NCBI GenBank assembly: GCA_958296385.1
Contig: OY282494.1
Span: 1,533,416-1,597,415, forward strand
DNA: 64,000 nucleotides
Origin: an uncultured Dehalococcoidia bacterium
Lineage (GTDB): Bacteria; Chloroflexota; Dehalococcoidia; Lucifugimonadales; UBA3495
Direction: 5' to 3'
Both the position numbers and the translations under genes were made by a program. How positions within the stretch are numbered: the stretch's first letter is position 1; each line of letters begins with the position of its first letter. Below are positions 24,542-33,113 of the stretch, one piece after another. The notes beneath the pieces were generated by a model that was not told the origin of the DNA, did not search any database, and was given only the letters and a program-made list of their open reading frames with translations.

Positions 24542-25456
24542 ATGACTACCAAACCCGCAGCGCAACCCCAGCCGGCCGGCGTAAGCCATCGCCTGACTTA
24601 CCTGCCGGACCCGCCCAAATCTCCCGACGCTATGCAACAAGCCCCGTACATCTCACTAAATCATATGGTGCTGGCAGACCATTTCCTCTCCCAGCCCGAC
24701 GTTCTGGTTGGCGTCAACGGCTACCTTTGCTATGACGCCCGCGACATCCGACGCGCGCCCGTCCCCGACTTGCTGGTTGCTTTTGGCGTGGCGGTGCCGC
24801 CGGCGGAAATTGTGGACGCCAACGGCTATACCATCAGCGAAATCGGCAAGCCGCCGGATTTCGTGCTGGAAGTAGCCTCAAGCAGCACCGGCTGGCGGGA
24901 TTACACCGTCAAGCGGGACATCTACGCCGGCTACGGGGTGCAGGAATACTGGCGCTTTGACCACACCGGCGGGCGTTACCACGATACGGCCCTGGCTGGA
25001 GACCGGCTGGTCGACGGGGCATACGAGCCAATTCCGGTTACCACCGGAACCGACGGCATCATCCGGGGCTACAGCGCTGTTCTGGATTTAGAGCTGCACT
25101 CATACTACGGAGAACTGCGCCTCTGGGACCCCAAAATGGGCGACTACCTGCCCGACTTGACGGAAACCAAAGCCCAGCGCGATGCGAACGCTGTCCAGAG
25201 TGCTGCAAACGCTGCTCAGCGCGACGAAGCCTATGCTCAGCGGGACGTGAACGCTGCTCAGCGCGATGACGCCTATGCTCAGCGGGACGTGAACGCTGCT
25301 CAGCGCGATGACGCTTATGCTCAGCGTGATAGCGCCATCACTCAACGCGACGAAGCCGTTGCTGAGCGTGATGCGATGGCTGCCGTGCACGATGCGGACC
25401 TGGCGCGCATACGGCAGCTGGAGGCGGAGTTGCGCCGCCGGGAGTTGGAGGGTTAG
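24542..25456 (+). CDS. Uma2 family protein with repeat-expanded coiled coil, copy 2
   Basis: 304 residues, a tandem paralogue of the previous gene starting with the same MTTKPAAQPQPAGVSHRL-type N-terminus. The nuclease-fold core has APVPDLLVAFGVAVPP, PPDFVLEVASSSTG and GVQEYWRFDHTGG. The coiled-coil tail is longer than in copy 1 because of a 42-bp tandem duplication giving two extra AYAQRDVNAAQRDD units of 14 residues, exactly two heptads. The expansion keeps the heptad phase, which argues that the coil matters. Confidence 0.86.
   Translation: MTTKPAAQPQPAGVSHRLTYLPDPPKSPDAMQQAPYISLNHMVLADHFLSQPDVLVGVNGYLCYDARDIRRAPVPDLLVAFGVAVPPAEIVDANGYTISEIGKPPDFVLEVASSSTGWRDYTVKRDIYAGYGVQEYWRFDHTGGRYHDTALAGDRLVDGAYEPIPVTTGTDGIIRGYSAVLDLELHSYYGELRLWDPKMGDYLPDLTETKAQRDANAVQSAANAAQRDEAYAQRDVNAAQRDDAYAQRDVNAAQRDDAYAQRDSAITQRDEAVAERDAMAAVHDADLARIRQLEAELRRRELEG
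25229..25326 (+). repeat. 42-bp tandem repeat encoding two heptads
   Basis: Two exact or near-exact 42-bp units (25229-25270 and 25271-25312) and a partial third lie inside the Uma2 coiled-coil tail. The unit encodes AYAQRDVNAAQRDD. The length is a multiple of both the codon and the heptad. Confidence 0.85.
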
Positions 25457-25573
25457 CCCTCGTAGCAGCGGTTGACTGTACCGGCGGCGAATACTAGACT
25501 TATTGCGCCGGTGTTCCTGGCGCTGCCGGCGGCGCGCGTTCTTTGCCAGACGATACCATTGACGAACGATATT

Positions 25574-26104
25574 ATGTCTGTTGACTTGACCGAACACATC
25601 CGCAACGTGCCCGACTTTCCGATAGCCGGGGTTCAGTTTAAGGATATTACGTCGCTGCTGTTGTCGCCGGCGGCTTTTGCGGATGCCGTTGCGCGGATGG
25701 TGGCGGGCGCCGGCGGGCGCGACGTTGACTGCCTGGCGGCGATTGACTCGCGGGGTTTTTTGTTTGCCGCTCCGATGGCCGTGCGGATGGGGCTGCCGCT
25801 GGCGCTGGTTCGCAAGGCGGGCAAGCTGCCGGGCGATACGCTGGGGTTTGAGTACAGCCTGGAGTACGGGCAGAGTACGCTGGAGATTCACGCCGGCGAT
25901 ATTGCGCCCGGCAGCCGGGTGCTCATCGTTGACGACTTGCTGGCTACGGGGGGCAGTCTGAAAGCGGCGGCCAGCCTCATTGAAAAGGCCGGCGGCGTTA
26001 CGGCCGGCATCGGCGTAGTCATTGAACTCATCGGCCTGGGCGGACGGGACGCGCTGGCCGGTTACGACCTCTATTCTCTGGTTACCTTTGAAGTCGACGA
26101 GTAG
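25574..26104 (+). CDS. apt: Adenine phosphoribosyltransferase
   Basis: 176 residues from the ATG at 25574, typical for Apt (170-180). The start MSVDLTEHIRNVPDFPIAGVQFKDIT is close to the family pattern 'I...PDFP..GI.FKDITPLL'. VLIVDDLLATGGSL (116-129) is the PRPP-binding loop and RKAGKLPGDT the flexible loop. The enzyme makes AMP from adenine and PRPP. The start codon lacks a strong ribosome binding site, but the longer frame from 25472 has no similarity to Apt. Confidence 0.96.
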   Translation: MSVDLTEHIRNVPDFPIAGVQFKDITSLLLSPAAFADAVARMVAGAGGRDVDCLAAIDSRGFLFAAPMAVRMGLPLALVRKAGKLPGDTLGFEYSLEYGQSTLEIHAGDIAPGSRVLIVDDLLATGGSLKAAASLIEKAGGVTAGIGVVIELIGLGGRDALAGYDLYSLVTFEVDE

Positions 26105-26168
26105 ATTCGGTTGACGGTCGGGTAACGTCCCTAAATTGCAGTGCATTACATTCAGGAGGAAAACTGGA

Positions 26169-27041
26169 ATGTCAGAACAAGGAAAAATCGGCAATGTTGA
26201 AGTGACCGCCGTCATTGACATGGTGCCGCCGCCGCGCGAACCCTGGGCCATGTTCCCCGACGTGCCGGCCGACGCCTGGGCCGCCTATCAGGACACCCTG
26301 GAGGATGGCCAGCTGCAACTCTATTACGGCGTCTTTCTGCTCAAAAGCCAGGACGACGTTATCCTGGTGGACACCGGGATGGGCCCCGGCCCGCACCCGG
26401 ACCGGGGCAACCTGACCGGCAACCTCTACGAGGAACTGCGCCCGCATCTGGAGTCCAACGTGGGGGTGAACAATACCAACGTTGGCCCCAGCGACTCGGT
26501 GAATTACGTCATTCACACGCACCTGCACGGCGACCACGTGGGCTGGAATCTGCGGTACTCCGGCGGGATGCCGGCGCCCAACTTCCGCCGCGCCCGCTAC
26601 ATTATGTCCCGCCCGGACTATGACTGGTTCACCTCTGAGGAGGGGCGCCGCAACTATCCGTATATCGACCGGCAGGTGATGCCCCTGCGCCGTTTGCGGT
26701 TGCAGCAGATTCTGGAGGAGCCGGAACACGTCGTCAACGACGAAATCTCTATTGGGCCCGCGCCGGGGCACACGCCGGGCCATCAGGTGGTGTACATCAA
26801 CTCCAACGGGCAGCGCGGCGTGGTGATGGGCGACGTGCTGCACACCATCGCCCAGGTGTCGGAGCCCACGTGGTGCGCCGGCGTTGACACCGACAAGGAT
26901 CAGTCCGCGGCGTCGCGCTCCCGCCTGCTGGACGCCGCCGAGGAGGGGGACTGGACGATTTGCGCCGGCCATTTCCCGCCGGGCAAGCAAATCGGCAAGA
27001 TTGCCCGCGCCGACGGCAAACGCGTCTGGCAGCCTTTGTAG
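26169..27041 (+). CDS. Metallo-beta-lactamase fold hydrolase
   Basis: 290 residues from an ATG preceded by CAGGAGGAAAACTGGA, the best ribosome binding site in the window. The zinc motif HTHLHGDHVGW lies at 116-126, with further ligands in 'GPAPGHTPGHQV' and 'MGDVLHTI'. 'CAGHFPPGKQIGKI' near the end carries the last His. It resembles the lactonase/alkylsulfatase-like MBL proteins of the AttM type. The substrate is unknown. It is followed by a hypothetical gene after 85 bp. Confidence 0.9.
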   Translation: MSEQGKIGNVEVTAVIDMVPPPREPWAMFPDVPADAWAAYQDTLEDGQLQLYYGVFLLKSQDDVILVDTGMGPGPHPDRGNLTGNLYEELRPHLESNVGVNNTNVGPSDSVNYVIHTHLHGDHVGWNLRYSGGMPAPNFRRARYIMSRPDYDWFTSEEGRRNYPYIDRQVMPLRRLRLQQILEEPEHVVNDEISIGPAPGHTPGHQVVYINSNGQRGVVMGDVLHTIAQVSEPTWCAGVDTDKDQSAASRSRLLDAAEEGDWTICAGHFPPGKQIGKIARADGKRVWQPL

Positions 27042-27126
27042 CCGGCCGGCGCACTGCCTGATTGCAAACCGCGCGCACGCCGGGGCGATTCAACCCCGTC
27101 CCGGCACGGCAAGAGGCGTATCTACA

Positions 27127-27861
27127 ATGAGCCAACTGCTCAACCTGCTGGAACGCATTGAACAGGGCGCCGGCCCGTCGCTGGGGTTCGGGTCGGGTCA
27201 AGCCGCCCGGCTGCCCGGAATGGCGCTGATTGGACGCTGTTCCGGCGATTTGACGGCGGCGTTGGCAGCGGCCCGCGGGTCAGCCGATGCCGTAGTTATC
27301 GCATCGCCCGGCATTGCTCCCGACGACTTGCCGGATTTGGATGGCCTGGTTTGGGGCGCCGGCGGCGTTGCGCTGCGGCCCGACGTGATGGCCGGCTGGC
27401 GGGAGGCTGGCGCCGATTTTGCCGTATCGCCCCTCGCGGGCGCTCTGGTTGACGGTATTGACGTTGGCGCTCCGGGGTTGATGCACGCCATCCGCATACC
27501 CGATGACGTGGACGACGATACGTGGCGCATCCTGTCCGCAGTTCCCGTCCAAGCTTTGGTATCGGACAACTCAGACCTGGCCGGCGCCTGGGAGCTGGCC
27601 AGGTTGGGCAAGGTAGCCGACTGCGCCCGTCGCACCGACAAGCATCTGATAGTGCGGGTGGGGCCGGCGCCCAGCACCAACGAGCTGCTGGCCCTGCGGC
27701 AGGCCGGCGCCGTGGCCATCGTTGCCGAGGCCAGCGCGCTGGGCGCTGATGGAATGGCGTCGCTCAAGCACGATTTGATGGCCCTGCCCCGTCCGCAGCC
27801 GGCAACGCGACGGCGGGGCGCGCCGCTGCCCGGCGTTGAATCCGGCAATCCGGCTGCATAG
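27127..27861 (+). CDS. Hypothetical protein, TIM-barrel-like
   Basis: 244 residues from the ATG at 27127; a longer frame from 26884 overlaps the MBL gene and is not real. Alternating hydrophobic strands and helices (ADAVVIASPGI, GADFAVSPLAGALVD, VQALVSDNSD, KHLIVRVGPAPS, AGAVAIVAEASA) suggest a (beta/alpha)8-like or flavodoxin-like barrel, perhaps related to nitronate monooxygenase or thiamin-phosphate synthase barrels. I do not recognise a catalytic motif. No signal peptide. It sits between the MBL hydrolase and a site-2 protease with short gaps, so it may be in their operon. Confidence 0.7.
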   Translation: MSQLLNLLERIEQGAGPSLGFGSGQAARLPGMALIGRCSGDLTAALAAARGSADAVVIASPGIAPDDLPDLDGLVWGAGGVALRPDVMAGWREAGADFAVSPLAGALVDGIDVGAPGLMHAIRIPDDVDDDTWRILSAVPVQALVSDNSDLAGAWELARLGKVADCARRTDKHLIVRVGPAPSTNELLALRQAGAVAIVAEASALGADGMASLKHDLMALPRPQPATRRRGAPLPGVESGNPAA

Positions 27862-27915
27862 TTCACCGGCGCTGCCGGCGGCCTGAATCCACGATACTTT
27901 TAATGCCGGGGCCGC

Positions 27916-28617
27916 GTGCTGTTTCTACTCTGGGAACTCCGGGATGACCCCGCTGCCGCCGGAATGGTTGCCGGGATTGTGCTGCTGGGCCTGGTCATCG
28001 GTTTTACCATCCACGAGTTTTGCCACGCCCTGGCCGCGCTGGGCGAGGGCGACCCCACCGCCCGCCGGATGGGGCGGCTGACTTTCAACCCGGTCAAGCA
28101 CATTGACCCGCTGGGGTTTATCCTGATACTTACCATCGGTTTCGGCTGGGCCAAGCCGGTGCAGGTTGACCCTTACAACCTGCGCCATGGCCGGCTGGGT
28201 ATGTCGTGGGTGGCGCTGGTGGGGCCGCTGTCCAACTTTGCGCTGGCGTTTCTGCTGGGCCTGGTGTTCCGGCTGGGCGTGCTGTCCCTTGACGTCAGCC
28301 AGACGGTGTACGAGATTACGGGGCTGCTCAGCCTGGCCATGTTCTTTATCATCTACCTGAACCTGGTGCTGGGCATAGTCAACCTGATACCGTTCCCGCC
28401 TTTGGACGGCAGCAAGGTGCTGGCCGGCCTGCTGCCCGAACCGCTCTACTACCGCTATCTGATGATTGAGCGTTACGTCTGGTTTTTGCTGATTGGCGTG
28501 GTCGTCGTCAACCTGATTCTCAGCTACAGCCCGTTGGGATTCAGTTTGCTGAGCTACGTAATCCAGCCGCCGGCGCGGTTCTTTTTCACCCTGGCCACCG
28601 GCGAAACCCCGTTTTAG
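27916..28617 (+). CDS. Site-2 protease family (M50) membrane metallopeptidase
   Basis: 233 residues from a GTG at 27916 preceded by GGGG. It has about five transmembrane segments. HEFCH at 33-37 within FTIHEFCHALA is the first zinc motif, and NLIPFPPLDGSKVL holds Asp164, the third ligand. 'GWAKPVQVDPYN' matches the family's conserved linker. It belongs to the short S2P group without a PDZ domain, which is common in Chloroflexota and Firmicutes. The likely role is intramembrane proteolysis. Its immediate downstream neighbour is a homologue that lost these ligands. Confidence 0.92.
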   Translation: MLFLLWELRDDPAAAGMVAGIVLLGLVIGFTIHEFCHALAALGEGDPTARRMGRLTFNPVKHIDPLGFILILTIGFGWAKPVQVDPYNLRHGRLGMSWVALVGPLSNFALAFLLGLVFRLGVLSLDVSQTVYEITGLLSLAMFFIIYLNLVLGIVNLIPFPPLDGSKVLAGLLPEPLYYRYLMIERYVWFLLIGVVVVNLILSYSPLGFSLLSYVIQPPARFFFTLATGETPF

Positions 28618-28655
28618 CCGCCCCCGTCCCGGTCGAGGACTGCGCCTGCCACGCC

Positions 28656-29351
28656 ATGCTCATATCATCCGCCAGCCTGCTGCCCGACGACCTGGGGTTA
28701 TTCCTCCGTCTGGCGGTGCTTTGCGCCCTGTCCGCCATCTTTGCCGGCGTGGTGAACGGATGGTTTCAGGCGGTGGCGGCCACGTTCTTTGGCGACCCGG
28801 CCCCGCGCGCGCAGGGGCGTTTGCTGGGGAATCCGCTGCGTCATATCAGCCCCGCCGGTGGGCTTTTGATGCTGGTGACCGGCTTCGGATGGAACCGGCC
28901 GCTGCCGGGGCCTCCGGACCGGCACGGGCGTTGGCCGTCGGTGGCCATCTCAATCGCCGGGCCGCTGGGCAACGTTACGGTTGCTTTTCTGCTGGCCACG
29001 CCCATCAAAGCCGGCCTGCTTTCGTGGGCGGCGCCGTCGCCGGACAGCCTGGCGCTGGTGATGACGGGCGGGCTGCGCTCCGGCATATCAGATGTCGTTG
29101 GGCTGCTGGTGATGTACAACCTGCTGGCGGCGGCGTTCAGCATCCTGCCCCTGGCGCCCCTGGCCGGCTACCGAGTACTTTCCGCATTGCTGCCGGCGTC
29201 GGCGGCGGAAACCCACCGGCGGTTCCAGCGATTCGCCCCCGCGCTGCTGGTGGCGCTGATTGCATTCAGCTACGTCTGGCCGCCGGGGATTTTGTGGCCC
29301 ACCATCTTGCAGCTGGCCCAGTGGCTGGGCAGCCTGGCCACCGGCTACTGA
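28656..29351 (+). CDS. Site-2 protease paralogue without catalytic residues
   Basis: 231 residues that align with the upstream M50 protease over the whole length: GDPxxRxxGRLxxNPxxHIxPxG and LxTGFGWxxP are shared. The HEFCH motif is replaced by NGWFQ (34-38) and the zinc-binding Asp by Ala170 (APLAGYRVL against PPLDGSKVL). It keeps about five hydrophobic segments. The reading frame is intact and the gene is 38 bp from the active copy, so it looks like a maintained pseudoprotease, perhaps a partner or regulator of the active one. Confidence 0.85.
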   Translation: MLISSASLLPDDLGLFLRLAVLCALSAIFAGVVNGWFQAVAATFFGDPAPRAQGRLLGNPLRHISPAGGLLMLVTGFGWNRPLPGPPDRHGRWPSVAISIAGPLGNVTVAFLLATPIKAGLLSWAAPSPDSLALVMTGGLRSGISDVVGLLVMYNLLAAAFSILPLAPLAGYRVLSALLPASAAETHRRFQRFAPALLVALIAFSYVWPPGILWPTILQLAQWLGSLATGY

Positions 29352-29354
29352 TAC

Positions 29355-30152
29355 TTACGACGTTGGCCCAAAGCGTTCCGTCCTGATGGACGTTTCCGAA
29401 ATGCCGACGGACAGCAGCGCATCGGCGGCGTTCTCCACGAATCCCGTCGGCCCGCAGGCGTAGCAGAGGGGAGGGCGGCCGGCGTCGTCCAGATGGGCCA
29501 GCGCGGCGATGCAATCGGACAGCATCGGCGGGTCGATGCGGCGGGCGTAGCCGTCCCAAAGCGGCGGCGGACGGCGGGTGAACGCATAGCGCACCGCAAC
29601 CTTGCCAGCGCATTGCGCCTGAGCATCCAGCCAATCCCGGTAGATGACGTCCGCCGGCGTCCGCGCGGAGTACAGCAGCAGGGCCGCCGAATCCGGCGCC
29701 GCCGTTGCCCGGTGCGCCAAGATGGAGCGCAGCGGCACGATGCCCGACCCGCCGGCCAGCAGCAGCAGCGGGCCGCCCAAATCGCTGCCCCACGTGAACG
29801 GGCCGCCGATGGGGCCTCTAACCTCCAGCGCATCGCCCGGCTGCACCACCTCGTGGAAGTACGGCGAAACCTCGCCGTCCGGGATGAGTTCTACCGTCAG
29901 GTCGATTACATCCGCAAGCCCGGCGCCGGCGGCATCGCTACCGTCCGGCGGCGGCGGTGAGGCGATGGAGTAGGATCGCTGCGCCTGGTAGCCGTCGGGC
30001 GCGGTGAGCCGGACGTCGTAGTGCTGGCCGGCGCGAAAGGAACGGGGTTCGGCAAGCCGCAGCGAGAACGTCCTGGCCCGGTAGGTTTCCACCACAACCC
30101 GCTCCACCGTGGCAATCTGCCAGGGAGTGGGCGTGCCAAAGTCAGCGGTCAT
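29355..30152 (-). CDS. FAD/NAD(P)-dependent ferredoxin reductase-type oxidoreductase
   Basis: 265 residues of the ferredoxin-NADP reductase superfamily. QRSYSIAS (57-64) binds FAD, 'PGDALEVRGPIGGPF' is the second flavin segment, LLLLAGGSGIVPLRSIL is the nicotinamide-binding loop, and LCYACGPTGFV the CGP motif. No 2Fe-2S domain is attached. It follows the molybdopterin enzyme gene by 44 bp on the same strand. That pairing suggests it feeds electrons to, or takes them from, that enzyme. Confidence 0.9.
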   Translation of the reverse strand: MTADFGTPTPWQIATVERVVVETYRARTFSLRLAEPRSFRAGQHYDVRLTAPDGYQAQRSYSIASPPPPDGSDAAGAGLADVIDLTVELIPDGEVSPYFHEVVQPGDALEVRGPIGGPFTWGSDLGGPLLLLAGGSGIVPLRSILAHRATAAPDSAALLLYSARTPADVIYRDWLDAQAQCAGKVAVRYAFTRRPPPLWDGYARRIDPPMLSDCIAALAHLDDAGRPPLCYACGPTGFVENAADALLSVGISETSIRTERFGPTS

Positions 30153-30196
30153 AGAACGGCCATTGCCGGAAACTCCAGATCATTGATGCGGCGCCG

Positions 30197-30802
30197 TCAG
30201 TCGCCCCAGTAGCGCTGCTCTTTCCAGGGGTCGCCGTACATATGATAGCCGTACTGCTCCCAAAAGCCCGGCCGGTCGGCGTCCATAAAGCGGATGCCTT
30301 GCAGCCACTTGGCCGACTTCCAGAAGTAGAGATGCGGCACCACCAGACGGGCGGGGCCGCCGTGCTGCGCCTCGATGGGCTTGCCGTCAAACTCCAGCGC
30401 CACCATCCCCCGCCCACCCAGCACGTCCCAGGAGGGCAGATTGGTGGTGTAGCCGCCGTAAGAGAAGGCCATCAGATAAGGCGGCGTATTGACGACGCCG
30501 GCGGCGGCCAGCAGGTCGTCGATGGTTACGCCCTTCCAGGTAGTATCCAGCTTGCTCCACTTGGTAACGCAGTGGATGTCGGTAAAAACCTCAGTCTGCG
30601 GCAAAGCGCAAAACTGCGCCCAATCCCACTGCCCCAAAGGTTCGCCATCCACGCCAACCAGCGAGAACTGCCACTGCTCCAGAGGAATGCGCTGAGTAGG
30701 CCCGGCAGTAAGCACCGGGAACCCCCGCTCCAGATACTGCCCCGGCGGAATAGGACGCGGCGGCGCCTCCCGGCGGCGGCCAAAAAAACCCCTGGTAGTC
30801 AT
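30197..30802 (-). CDS. Sulfite oxidase/MsrP-like molybdopterin oxidoreductase
   Basis: 201 residues from the ATG at 30802, preceded by GAGGAGCCGTTGCTT; a TTG at 30808 is the alternative. It is a single molybdopterin-binding domain of the sulfite-oxidase family. Cys78 in DIHCVTKWSK is the molybdenum ligand, and GGYTTNLP, EAQHGGPARLVVP and YFWKSAKWLQGI are family blocks. It lacks a Tat signal, so it acts in the cytoplasm, unlike periplasmic MsrP. It forms an operon with the flavin reductase just downstream. Confidence 0.92.
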   Translation of the reverse strand: MTTRGFFGRRREAPPRPIPPGQYLERGFPVLTAGPTQRIPLEQWQFSLVGVDGEPLGQWDWAQFCALPQTEVFTDIHCVTKWSKLDTTWKGVTIDDLLAAAGVVNTPPYLMAFSYGGYTTNLPSWDVLGGRGMVALEFDGKPIEAQHGGPARLVVPHLYFWKSAKWLQGIRFMDADRPGFWEQYGYHMYGDPWKEQRYWGD

Positions 30803-30819
30803 AAGCAACGGCTCCTCAC

Positions 30820-30841
30820 AAAAAATCCCATCATGTGGGAT
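30820..30841 (-). terminator. Rho-independent terminator of the FRG-TPR gene
   Basis: Read on the minus strand, ATCCCA pairs with TGGGAT across a short loop and is followed by six T residues. It lies about 67 bp after the FRG-TPR stop and just ahead of the molybdopterin gene's ribosome binding site, so it separates the two units. Confidence 0.65.
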
Positions 30842-30907
30842 GGGGTATCAATCATAGCGTATCAGAATAAGGCCGACAAACGGGCCTAGCGCGCGATTTG
30901 CGGTTGT

Positions 30908-32158
30908 TTAGCCGCCCAGCATCGCGGCAATATCATCCGGTAGGGTGATGTTGTTGTGCCGCTCAAAATCGGCAACGCTTTCGTAGTCGCTGCGGAATGA
31001 TTCTACAATGTCGACCCCCATATCCTGGGCAGTAGCAAGGTCGGCCTTAGCATTATCCCATTCGGACAGGTGCAGCCAAGCTTCACCACGATTGCAGTAG
31101 TATGAGGAATTGTCTGGGTTCAATACGATGGCCTGATCGAAGTCGTCAATGGCGTGGTAGTAATCATCCAGGTAGGCGTATACAAGACCGCGACCGCTGT
31201 AAGCCGCAGCATCCTCTGTGTTCAGTGCTATGGCTCGGTTGAAGTCGTCAATGGCGCGTTCGTAATCGCCAGTGAGGGCGTATGAAAAACCGCGACCGCC
31301 GTAAGCCGCAGCATAATTTGGGTCTAATACGATGGCTCGGTTGAAGTCGTCAATGGCGCGTTCGTAATCGCCAATGAGGAAGTACGCAAAACCTCGAATG
31401 ATATAGGTAGGTGCGAATGGGTCGAGGTTGAGTGATTCGGTGCAAGAATCTATTGCACTTTGACAGTCTCCGTTTAGTAAATTAACAATAGATACAATGG
31501 AATGATTCAAAACATCGCGGTGGGTTTCTTTGTACCGGACGAATCCGTGAAGGTCGTTATAGACGGTTTGTTGAGAAATGCCATGAGATTTATGCAAATA
31601 ATCCAGCGTAAAATGCTTGAGGTTGTTTGGAATTATGACAATATCATTGTCCTCAACCTCAATGTAGCCCAGCGGGGGCTGTACGAATACGCTTTTCTGT
31701 GCAATGACGCGATTAACCGGATTACGAGGTCCATGGATATGGTTGCTCATCTCTCCACCCCGTGCTAGTAAAACAACCCGGCCGTCGCATAGATAACTGC
31801 CGTCGCAGGCGAAGAAAAGTGCGATGAGATAATCAGCCGTGAAGTCAATCAAATTGGTCTTACCGCCGTAATGTTGGAGTTCAGTCAAAATTGCCAAATC
31901 GTCGGTCTCAAACGTGAATTTCCGAGCCTCGTCCAAATGCGCTTCCTGTAAGGCATCGATATTAAAGCCCTGAGGAACAGCGAATGGAATATCCCGGTAG
32001 AGGCTCGACGATATTTTGTCATAGCACTCCGGCTCACCCCTGTAGATATAATTGCCATTGGCCGACTTTCGAGCCAGCTCATTTACTACTTGCAGGACTG
32101 CTTCCAATGCGGATGTGTCGGATTGAGTAGAATCTTCGGAGCTATTCTGCATATTCAT
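30908..32158 (-). CDS. FRG domain protein with C-terminal TPR repeats
   Basis: 416 residues from the ATG at 32158, preceded by GGAGG. Residues about 20-200 form an FRG domain: NYIYRGE (37-42) supplies the name-giving [FY]RG, and LTELQHYGGKTNLIDFT is the conserved QHYG-hydrophobic-D block. Residues about 245-385 hold at least three TPR units (GDYERAIDDFNRAIVLDPNYAAAY and near copies). FRG domains occur in several phage-defence and toxin contexts and have been suggested to be ADP-ribosyltransferase-related. GC content falls to about 48 percent in this gene, much lower than neighbours, a sign of transfer. A small basic protein gene precedes it by 23 bp. Confidence 0.88.
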   Translation of the reverse strand: MNMQNSSEDSTQSDTSALEAVLQVVNELARKSANGNYIYRGEPECYDKISSSLYRDIPFAVPQGFNIDALQEAHLDEARKFTFETDDLAILTELQHYGGKTNLIDFTADYLIALFFACDGSYLCDGRVVLLARGGEMSNHIHGPRNPVNRVIAQKSVFVQPPLGYIEVEDNDIVIIPNNLKHFTLDYLHKSHGISQQTVYNDLHGFVRYKETHRDVLNHSIVSIVNLLNGDCQSAIDSCTESLNLDPFAPTYIIRGFAYFLIGDYERAIDDFNRAIVLDPNYAAAYGGRGFSYALTGDYERAIDDFNRAIALNTEDAAAYSGRGLVYAYLDDYYHAIDDFDQAIVLNPDNSSYYCNRGEAWLHLSEWDNAKADLATAQDMGVDIVESFRSDYESVADFERHNNITLPDDIAAMLGG

Positions 32159-32181
32159 AATCAATCCTCCGGCAGTTGGAA

Positions 32182-32388
32182 TCAGGCGTAGTAGCCTCGA
32201 ACCTTCGGTTGCCGGCTTTCAACCCGACGGGCACCGATGCTCGTCCTGCCCCGGCTGTCAACCGTCAGACGGCCTCCTGGATGCGCCAACTGGTCTTCGC
32301 GCTCACGGTGGGTCGGGTCGTTGGTAGTTCCCCGGTGGGATACCTTACGGCCCCCCCTGTAGTTGTAGTTGTACGTATCGCGAATCAT
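32182..32388 (-). CDS. Small basic protein, family member 1
   Basis: 68 residues from the ATG at 32388, with GGTGAGG upstream. The sequence MIRDTYNYNYRGGRKVS then NDPTHREREDQ and HPGGRLTVDSRGR is strongly basic. It resembles the protein at 35217-35402 along its full length (TYxYRxGRxVS, ND..xREREx, PxGxLTxxxR). It has no known domain and no signal peptide. It lies 23 bp upstream of the FRG-TPR gene on the same strand, so it is likely its operon leader. Possibly a small nucleic-acid-binding protein; that is only an inference from charge. Confidence 0.65.
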   Translation of the reverse strand: MIRDTYNYNYRGGRKVSHRGTTNDPTHREREDQLAHPGGRLTVDSRGRTSIGARRVESRQPKVRGYYA

Positions 32389-32443
32389 AAGCCTCACCTC
32401 GCATAATCTAGATTCAGCGTACCATTGTTCTTGCTTCGTGAAC

Positions 32444-32476
32444 TTGACAAATATCCGTTGGCAGCACCTGTATAAT
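32444..32476 (+). promoter_or_regulatory. Possible sigma-70 promoter with long spacer
   Basis: TTGACA at 32444-32449 and TATAAT at 32471-32476 are both perfect hexamers, but 21 bp apart instead of about 17. The 275-bp gap is otherwise AT-richer than the surroundings and empty. It would read toward the membrane protein at 32664. Confidence 0.3.
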
Positions 32477-32663
32477 CATTGTACCTAGCGCACCGGCCCT
32501 GTCAACCTACCGCCGTCCCACCACCGGGGGCAGCCCCGCCGTGTTAGCCTCTCTCCCTGGCAAGCAGATGGCAACGCAGCCTATTCACAATAGCATAGCC
32601 GTCCATTGGCGCAGTTTAGATTGAATGTTTGTAGCGCGCTCTGCCCTGATGCTACACTAGGCT

Positions 32664-33113
32664 ATGCTTACCAGGAATTACACCAGCGGCTTGCTGACCC
32701 CGGCCTATTTGGCCCGCGCTTTTGCTTTGCCTTTCGCCGTAGTGGTCGGCGGGGCTGCGGTGATGCTGGCCCTTGCCGCCGTTACCGTTGGGTTGAATCC
32801 GGCTGCTTTGGCTGTGGATTTTTTGGGGGATGCTGCGGCGCTGCTTAGTCCGGTGGCGTTGCGGCTGCTGTTGTTTTGGGCGGTTTATACCGGGTTCTAT
32901 TTGCTGCTGGCCTGGGATTTCCGGTTTTATGCTCCGCGCCCCGGCGCTGGCGCCAATCCGGCCCTGGCGGCTTTTGCCGGCATCTTTGTGCGCTTTTGCC
33001 CTGGGGCTGTCGGATTGCCTCCGGCACGGACGCGCGCGCTGGCGCGGTATCGCTTTTGCGGGGGCGGATTAAGCTCCACCTGGGCGCCCGGGACGCATCC
33101 TCAAATCGAATGA
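32664..33113 (+). CDS. Hypothetical membrane protein, possibly frameshifted at the end
   Basis: 149 residues. Residues 18-50 and 55-90 are strongly hydrophobic (FALPFAVVVGGAAVMLALAAV and LRLLLFWAVYTGFYLLLAW), giving two or three transmembrane segments. After about residue 105 the composition becomes Arg/Pro-rich and unlike a membrane protein, while another frame gives an alternative ending (stop near 33070). A frameshift near 32995 is therefore possible. There is no recognisable family. It is the only plus-strand gene in the surrounding 13-kb minus-strand island. Confidence 0.45.
   Translation: MLTRNYTSGLLTPAYLARAFALPFAVVVGGAAVMLALAAVTVGLNPAALAVDFLGDAAALLSPVALRLLLFWAVYTGFYLLLAWDFRFYAPRPGAGANPALAAFAGIFVRFCPGAVGLPPARTRALARYRFCGGGLSSTWAPGTHPQIE

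Noticed and set aside
32444-32476. Confident promoter call at the TTGACA/TATAAT pair
   Set aside because: The 21-bp spacer is too long, so it is listed only as a low-confidence feature.
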